NCBI RefSeq assembly: GCF_903166585.1 | Contig: NZ_CAESCM010000017.1 | Span: forward strand, 1 to 64,000 | DNA: 64,000 nt | Origin: Pedobacter ghigonis | GTDB taxonomy: Bacteria > Bacteroidota > Bacteroidia > Sphingobacteriales > Sphingobacteriaceae | Direction: 5' to 3' | In this document: positions 59,568 through 64,000 of the stretch, one piece after another | Layout: each line of letters opens with the position of its first letter | Position numbering within the stretch: position 1 is the first letter of the stretch | Made by a program: the position numbers and the translations under genes | Notes under the pieces: generated by a model | Database searches by the model: none | What the model was told of the DNA's origin: nothing | What the model saw: the letters and a program-made list of their open reading frames with translations, nothing else

Positions 59568-60386
59568 ATGAAAACTAAAATTACCGCTCTCGCTTACTCC
59601 TTACTCCTCTTATTATCATTCAGTTCTTGCTCTACTTTTCTTACTCCAGCAATTATGGGGAACAATATGGGCTATCTACCCCGGGCCATGGGTGCAGATA
59701 GTATTAAAACTTTAACCCATGTTTCTGCGAGTTATGCCGGTTCTGTGTCGCCAGATGGCGGAATTGATTTCGAAATGGGAATGATAAATTTAAGCCGCGC
59801 AAAAACCTTCGAAAAATCTAATGTATCCTACGGAGTTTTCGCCTATACCGGCACTTCTTCTTATGGAGATATCAATAAGAACGCTTTAGAAAACTCAAGC
59901 GATGATCTTCCCTATTTTAAAAAATCTGTACGTGGTATTGGCTTAAGGTTCTCTACAGGCCTGCACAGCACTTCAATTAATGGGAACACCGATTTTAGGT
60001 TTATTAACCTTGAAAATGCATTAAGTTTTGAAGGAGGCGATTACACTAAATTTAGACAAGAAGTTTACAGCAGCAAAATACCTGATTACGTAGCCGTTAC
60101 CAATAGAAAAGTGCTTTGGACTACCGGATTATCAACTGAGGTAATCTGAAGGGCTAGGCGCGCTCATGACATTAGACACGCCTTTCGGCTTTTTATCGGT
60201 GGTACGCCTAATTTTGTAAATAGCTTTAGATACGGTACCAGCGCAGCAGAAGATATTAAAGGAAAAAATTCTATAGGCTGGGTTTTTAATTATTTCTTAT
60301 CGATAAAGCGCTTTTCTCTTTCTTACGAATTGGCCAATAACGTAAATTTTGCCAATAAGATCAGCTTAGGCTATTCATTCCAATAA
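59568..60386 (+). pseudogene. Lipoprotein gene interrupted by an in-frame TGA
   Basis: The first part (193 codons) has a lipoprotein signal, MKTKITALAYSLLLLLSFSS with Cys 21, then a beta-rich domain. A TGA at 60147-60149 ends it after STEVI. The same frame stays open for 78 more codons to TAA at 60384-60386, and that stretch reads like authentic beta-barrel or beta-sandwich protein: AFRLFIGGTPNFVNSFRYGT, SIGWVFNYFLSIKRFSLSYE, ending ISLGYSFQ. Thus a single stop (one change from TGG, CGA or AGA) splits a roughly 272-residue protein. Options are a recent nonsense mutation, TGA read-through, or a sequence error. Family not recognised. Confidence 0.75.
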
Positions 60387-60429
60387 AACATAATTGATTT
60401 GATGCTGTTCTGTTGTAAACTTAATCGTT

Positions 60430-60642
60430 ATGAACAGAACCGTAGGACTTGTATTAATCGTTATTGGTATAGCCATGCTCATTTGGACAGGCTTTACCTA
60501 CACCAAAAAAGAAAAACTGGTAGATGCTGGCCCAATCCAGATCTCTGCTGATAAAGAAAAATCGGTTAACTGGCCTCCCTATGTTGGCGGAATTATTTTG
60601 GTAGCCGGGGTATTTGTGCTGGTGGCTTCCAGAAAAAAATAA
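60430..60642 (+). CDS. Small two-span membrane protein (70 aa)
   Basis: Hypothetical protein of 70 residues: an N-terminal membrane helix (VGLVLIVIGIAMLIWTGFTY), a polar middle with TKKEKLVDAGPIQISADKEK, and a second helix (YVGGIILVAGVFVLVASRKK). The middle loop with VDAGPIQI and the KKE positive residues occur in a group of small Bacteroidota membrane proteins. No function is known. It stands alone on the plus strand 43 bases after the interrupted lipoprotein and is convergent with lysA. A G-C-rich inverted repeat (CTTGTCG 60657-60663 / CGACAAG 60681-60687) lies in the gap. Confidence 0.75.
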   Translation: MNRTVGLVLIVIGIAMLIWTGFTYTKKEKLVDAGPIQISADKEKSVNWPPYVGGIILVAGVFVLVASRKK

Positions 60643-60706
60643 TTTGTCTTGCTGGACTTGTCGATAATATTAAGGTATTCCGACAAGCCCAAACCGACAT
60701 GTTTTT

Positions 60707-61879
60707 TTATAATTCAGTGCTATAAACTGATCTTATAGCATCTCTTAAATTGTATTTTGAAGCCATAACCTCACCATAAGCGCCCGCACTACGGATAGCA
60801 AAAATATCACCTCTGAACGATTCAGGTTGTTCTACCTCTTTACCAAAACAATCTGTACTTTCGCAAATTGGTCCAACGATATCGTATTTAAATAAGCCTG
60901 GAGTTTGGAGCTTGGCGCTTGGAGTTTGAGATAAGTTCTCAATTTTATGATAAGCCTGATATAAAGCTGGGCGCATCAATTCAGTCATACCAGCATCTAA
61001 AACTACAAAATTCTTTTTCTTACCTTTTTTAATGTATAACGCCCGTGTAATTAACGAAGCCGATTGGCCAACCAATGCCCTGCCCAGTTCGAAATGTACT
61101 TCCTGACCGGCTTTAACTTCTAAAAATTCATTAAAAATTTTAAAGTAAGCTTCAAAATCAGGAATCTGGTTATCAGGATTATGATAATCGATCCCTAAAC
61201 CACCACCAACGTTTAAAACTTTTAAAGTAAAGCCTTTATCTTCAAACCAGGTCGCAAATTCGTTTACACGTACGCAAAGGTTTTTATAAACATCTAAATT
61301 GGTAATTTGCGAACCAATATGGAAGTGGATTCCGATGAATTTTAAGTTAGCAGAAGCTTTTAAAGTATCGGCACACTCTGGTAAATCCCAAGAGTTGATA
61401 CCAAATTTATTTTCATCCAAACCGGTTGTAATGTTGTGGTGCGTATGTGCATCTACATTAGGGTTAATACGGATGGCTACCTGAGCCGTTTTACCTTTTT
61501 TAGCCGCCAATTCATTTAACACTTCCAGTTCCTGGATCGACTCTACATTGAAGCAAAAAATATCAAGATCAAGTGCTTCATTTATTTCCTTATCTGATTT
61601 ACCCACTCCGGCAAAAACAATTTTACCGGCTTCAAAGCCTACTTCAACGGCCCTTCTCACTTCGCCTGCACTCACACAATCGGCACCGAAACCAATACCT
61701 TTAATCTGCTCAAGCAAAACAGCATTGAAGTTAGCCTTCAACGCGTAATGGATATGAAACTGGTACGGAGCAGCAGCATCTGCGCAGGTGCGCAAAGTTT
61801 TCTGCAACAACTCCGTATCATAATAGTAAAAAGGTGTTTCTATATTGTTAAACTTTGATATATCTTTATCGGCGAACAT
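60707..61879 (-). CDS. lysA: Diaminopimelate decarboxylase
   Basis: PLP enzyme of 390 residues that makes L-lysine from meso-diaminopimelate. Start chosen at ATG 61879 (MFADKDISKFNNIETPFYYY); a TTG two codons upstream is less likely. Family landmarks: PLP-Lys in YQFHIHYALKANFNAVLLEQ, the VSAGEVRRAVEVGFEAGKIV region, HFHIGSQITNLDVYKNLC, LNVGGGLGIDYHNPDNQIP, and the C-terminal catalytic Cys in GPICESTDCFGKE. Its start codon shares CATG with a plus-strand micro-gene. lysC is 318 bases upstream on the same strand, so the two lysine genes flank two tiny ORFs. Confidence 0.95.
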   Translation of the reverse strand: MFADKDISKFNNIETPFYYYDTELLQKTLRTCADAAAPYQFHIHYALKANFNAVLLEQIKGIGFGADCVSAGEVRRAVEVGFEAGKIVFAGVGKSDKEINEALDLDIFCFNVESIQELEVLNELAAKKGKTAQVAIRINPNVDAHTHHNITTGLDENKFGINSWDLPECADTLKASANLKFIGIHFHIGSQITNLDVYKNLCVRVNEFATWFEDKGFTLKVLNVGGGLGIDYHNPDNQIPDFEAYFKIFNEFLEVKAGQEVHFELGRALVGQSASLITRALYIKKGKKKNFVVLDAGMTELMRPALYQAYHKIENLSQTPSAKLQTPGLFKYDIVGPICESTDCFGKEVEQPESFRGDIFAIRSAGAYGEVMASKYNLRDAIRSVYSTEL

Positions 61880-62048
61880 GTTCAAATTCCTTATTATAAT
61901 TTTAATTTTATTCTTTGGGCTGGTATATATAGGTAACTACCTCGATTTAAAGCACGGAAGAATTACCCATAAACAATACAATGGCAAAATCCGGTTTTTT
62001 ATCGTTTTACTGCTCATTGTATTATTTCTCATATTTATCAAAAAATGA
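61878..62048 (+). CDS. Micro membrane protein A (56 aa)
   Basis: Small open frame, MFKFLIIILILFFGLVYIGN at the start, then polar YLDLKHGRITHKQYNGKIRF and a second hydrophobic helix (FFIVLLLIVLFLIFIKK). Two membrane spans are clear. ATG 61878 overlaps the lysA start codon on the other strand within CATG, so the promoter must lie inside lysA. The frame is open from 61845, but the hydrophobic start favours 61878. Its TGA overlaps the next ORF (ATGA), which suggests a translationally coupled pair. Unknown function. Confidence 0.6.
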   Translation: MFKFLIIILILFFGLVYIGNYLDLKHGRITHKQYNGKIRFFIVLLLIVLFLIFIKK

Positions 62049-62209
62049 AGATAGCAGCAGCCCTATTTATTGTGCTTATCCTTTCGCTTGGCTTATTTAA
62101 TTCCTGCAAAAAGTATAAAAACGGATTATTACCAGCAAACTTTCTGGCGGTTCATTTCCTTATCGGATTGCTGGTAATAACCGGTGCGTTTTTTCTCTTA
62201 TTCGAATAA
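62045..62209 (+). CDS. Micro membrane protein B (54 aa)
   Basis: Small open frame beginning MKIAAALFIVLILSLGLFNS with a Cys at 21, followed by KKYKNGLLPANFLAVHFLIG and a second hydrophobic segment ending FFLLFE. The N-terminus resembles a lipoprotein or signal-anchor segment (LFNSC). It overlaps micro-gene A by four bases (ATGA) and runs 12 bases into the 3' end of lysC on the opposite strand. No family recognised. Consistent amino-acid composition and the coupled overlap make it likelier to be real than a chance frame, but it has no independent support. Confidence 0.55.
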   Translation: MKIAAALFIVLILSLGLFNSCKKYKNGLLPANFLAVHFLIGLLVITGAFFLLFE

Positions 62210-63511
62210 ACGGTTGTGCAGGCTTCTTAAAGCTTCAGTTTTATATTCGCTTAAAATTAAAAGCGATACGTTGTAATTGCTGCCACCGTAAGAAATCATG
62301 CGGATTGGAATGTGTTTTAAACCTTCCAAAACCCTACTTGCAAAGCCATGTTTTTCTGAACCGAAATCGCCTACTACACACACAATGCTGTGATCGGTAT
62401 CTACTTCAACTGTTCCGAAGCTTTCCAGTTCTTCGATAATCTGTGGTAAATGAGCTGTTTCATCAATCGTTAACGATACGGCCACCTCAGAAGTAGTAAT
62501 CATATCGATTGGTGTTTTATAGCGTTCAAATACTTCGAAAACCCTGCGCAAGAAACCATAAGCCAATAACATGCGGCTGGATTGAATACGGATTGCCGTA
62601 ATGCCATCTTTGGCTGCAATTGATTTAATTTTTCCTTTTTCACTATCGTGCGTAATTAAAGTACCGGCAGCGGCTGGCTCCATGGTATTTAATAAACGAA
62701 CCGGAATTTTATATTTCTGTGCCGGGAAAACCGACTGAGGGTGTAAAATTTTCGCACCAAAGTAAGCTAACTCGGCCGCTTCATCAAATGATAACTGGGC
62801 AATCGGCTTAGTTCCTTTCACAATACGCGGATCGTTGTTGTGCATCCCGTCAATATCCGTCCAGATTTGAACTTCTTCGGCCAGAATTGCAGCACCCAAT
62901 AATGATGCAGTGTAATCACTTCCACCACGACGCAGGTTATCAACTTCGCCAAAACTGTTGCGGCAAATGTAACCCTGGGTAATAAACAGCTTGTTATCTT
63001 TATGCTGCTCCAATAATGGCATTAAATGTTTGGTGGTAAAAGGAATATCCGGTTCGTTATCCTCATCCGTTTTCATAAAATCCAGAGCTGGCAACAATAC
63101 TGAAGGTACGCCAATAGATTTTAAATAAATGTGGTATAAAGTTGTAGATAACAATTCGCCCTGCGCCAAAACAACTTTTTCTTCAATTGGAGTAAAAAGG
63201 TCGTTAGCCAAGCCAGCTAAAAAGCCAAAGTGGTAATCAATTACTTCATTTCCCTGCTCCTGAAATTCGGCAGCCGGCAAAAGCTCTATTACAAAGGTTT
63301 TATATTTTTGGTAAAGGTTTTCGACGCACTCGCTTCCCTTCTTCTTATCACCAGCTAAAAAATGATTTGCAATTTCTACTAAACTGTTTGTGGTACCAGA
63401 CACAGCTGATAGTACCACAATCTGCTCTTCATTTGGATTAATAATATCCAATAATTTCGTCATGCGCTCGGGACTACCTACAGAAGTACCCCCAAATTTT
63501 AATATTTTCAT
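62198..63511 (-). CDS. lysC: Aspartate kinase
   Basis: First enzyme of the aspartate family of amino acids, 437 residues, phosphorylating L-aspartate. The N-terminus MKILKFGGTSVGSPERMTKL carries the conserved KFGGTS; FITQGYICRNSFGEVDNLRR and GGSDYTASLLGAAILAEEVQ are also family text, with the substrate-binding region QIWTDIDGMHNNDPRIVKG. Two ACT domains follow (about 300-437: KDGITAIRIQSSRML, DHSIVCVVGDFGSEKHGFAS) for feedback control, probably by lysine. Monofunctional (no homoserine dehydrogenase domain). Same strand as lysA, with the two micro-genes on the opposite strand between them. Confidence 0.95.
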   Translation of the reverse strand: MKILKFGGTSVGSPERMTKLLDIINPNEEQIVVLSAVSGTTNSLVEIANHFLAGDKKKGSECVENLYQKYKTFVIELLPAAEFQEQGNEVIDYHFGFLAGLANDLFTPIEEKVVLAQGELLSTTLYHIYLKSIGVPSVLLPALDFMKTDEDNEPDIPFTTKHLMPLLEQHKDNKLFITQGYICRNSFGEVDNLRRGGSDYTASLLGAAILAEEVQIWTDIDGMHNNDPRIVKGTKPIAQLSFDEAAELAYFGAKILHPQSVFPAQKYKIPVRLLNTMEPAAAGTLITHDSEKGKIKSIAAKDGITAIRIQSSRMLLAYGFLRRVFEVFERYKTPIDMITTSEVAVSLTIDETAHLPQIIEELESFGTVEVDTDHSIVCVVGDFGSEKHGFASRVLEGLKHIPIRMISYGGSNYNVSLLILSEYKTEALRSLHNRLFE

Positions 63512-63773
63512 CTAGTTCTTTGTTGTTTTTCCCGGCGAAAAAGCGGTGGCAACTTTCTAAGTTTACAACTATTTTAAAAAAGTTACAGTCTACCCACTTT
63601 AATACCGGATTTTCTTTATTATTGTATCGGGGCGTGAAAATAAGCAAAACAAGCTTAAAAGCAACATCCTCAACAAAATAAAATTTGGATGAATGAAATT
63701 AAATAGGTTTTTAGCCAAACTTCATCCATCAAAATTTGTTCAATACCAGATATTAAATTTAAAAAACAGCTCA

Positions 63774-64000
63774 ATGCAAGCAATTGATCAATCAACGCAA
63801 GCCACAATTAATCAGTGGTTAAGTGGAAATTATGATGAGAATACCAAGGCCGAAATTCAGGCTCTTGTTGATAAAGATGCAACTACCGAATTAACCGATG
63901 CCTTTTATAAAAGTTTAGAGTTTGGTACCGGTGGTTTACGCGGTATTATGGGTGCCGGTTCAAACCGCATTAACAAATATACCATTGGTACTGCTACACA
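63774..64000 (+). CDS. Phosphohexomutase (phosphoglucomutase/phosphomannomutase), 5' part
   Basis: The window ends inside this gene; 75 codons are visible. The start MQAIDQSTQATINQWLSGNY and the strongly conserved EFGTGGLRGIMGAGSNRINK segment identify an alpha-D-phosphohexomutase of the PGM2-like type, which interconverts hexose-1- and hexose-6-phosphates. The phosphoserine loop lies outside. It would link galactose-derived hexose phosphates to glycolysis or cell-wall sugar synthesis. An imperfect inverted repeat, TGGATGAA (63686-63693) / TTCATCCA (63721-63728), precedes it. Confidence 0.88.
   Translation, partial: MQAIDQSTQATINQWLSGNYDENTKAEIQALVDKDATTELTDAFYKSLEFGTGGLRGIMGAGSNRINKYTIGTAT

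Noticed and set aside
60654..60690. Inverted repeat GGACTTGTCG...CGACAAGCCC after the 70-aa gene, considered as a terminator
   Set aside because: The 17-base loop and absence of a T-run directly after either arm do not support intrinsic termination; noted only in the neighbouring gene entry.
63512..63773. Lysine or other riboswitch upstream of lysC, or in the gap before the mutase gene
   Set aside because: No conserved lysine-riboswitch core or terminator/anti-terminator pair could be recognised upstream of lysC.
1..64000. CRISPR array, insertion sequence, prophage or integrative element
   Set aside because: No regularly spaced repeats, transposase, phage structural gene or integrase was found; XerD is the housekeeping type and the repeats seen are short dispersed elements.

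Overview
The window is one contiguous stretch of an AT-rich chromosome from a member of the Bacteroidota, most likely a Pedobacter-like Sphingobacteriaceae. The evidence is a SusC/SusD polysaccharide-utilisation locus under ECF sigma/anti-sigma control, a type IX secretion (T9SS) type-B substrate with its PorP/SprF partner, a near absence of Shine-Dalgarno sequences, several TAnnTTTG -7 boxes, and intergenic repeats of the GTCATTTCGA...TCGAAATGAC kind. No phage, insertion sequence, integron or CRISPR array is visible.

Layout. (1) 1-14631, all on the minus strand: a complete polysaccharide-utilisation locus in the order ECF sigma factor, FecR anti-sigma, SusC transporter with an STN signalling domain, SusD, small surface lipoprotein, terminator, GH35 beta-galactosidase, GH110 alpha-1,3-galactosidase, GH95 alpha-L-fucosidase. 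The three exo-enzymes are what is needed to take apart a blood-group-B-like end, Gal-alpha-1,3-(Fuc-alpha-1,2)-Gal-beta. (2) 15.5-22 kb: a FUSC-family membrane protein and a three-gene T9SS type-B / PorP-SprF cluster. (3) 22-35 kb: housekeeping genes, namely Ohr peroxidase, biotin synthase, Mg2+ transporters MgtE and CorA, WbqC, a family-2 glycosyltransferase, a TlpA-like thioredoxin, AroQ, XerD, PrmC, RibD, a DMT transporter, a YigZ protein and a nucleoside phosphorylase. (4) 35-45 kb: a TPR sensor kinase broken by a -1 frameshift at a T-TTA-AAA site, galM/galK, a SpoU methyltransferase, a YdeI-like protein, an OmpA porin-like protein and a helicase-like protein with decayed motifs. (5) 44.5-45.6 kb: a stretch without large genes that holds a 53-residue ORF, a tRNA-like cloverleaf with a CAU anticodon, and two terminator hairpins. 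(6) 45.6-53.3 kb: an LD-carboxypeptidase, then a tolC-macA-macB(ATPase)-macB(permease)-LytS kinase-LytTR regulator run that looks like a self-regulated efflux module. (7) 53.4-64 kb: a conserved protein of unknown function, Hsp20, a thioesterase, an FAD oxidase with FolB, a glutaryl-CoA-dehydrogenase-like enzyme, an SRPBCC protein, a lipoprotein gene interrupted by one in-frame TGA, lysA and lysC flanking two tiny overlapping membrane-protein genes, and the start of a phosphohexomutase.

How it fits together. Galactose released by GH35 and GH110 can enter metabolism through the galM/galK pair 23 kb away, and the truncated phosphohexomutase at the right edge is of the type that interconverts hexose phosphates. 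Most other genes are independent housekeeping functions. The points most worth a second look are the B-antigen-type locus, the tRNA-like element in its small transcription unit, the frameshifted kinase, the TGA-interrupted lipoprotein, the lysA/lysC micro-genes, and -7 promoter boxes placed 4-5 bases before start codons, which imply leaderless mRNAs.
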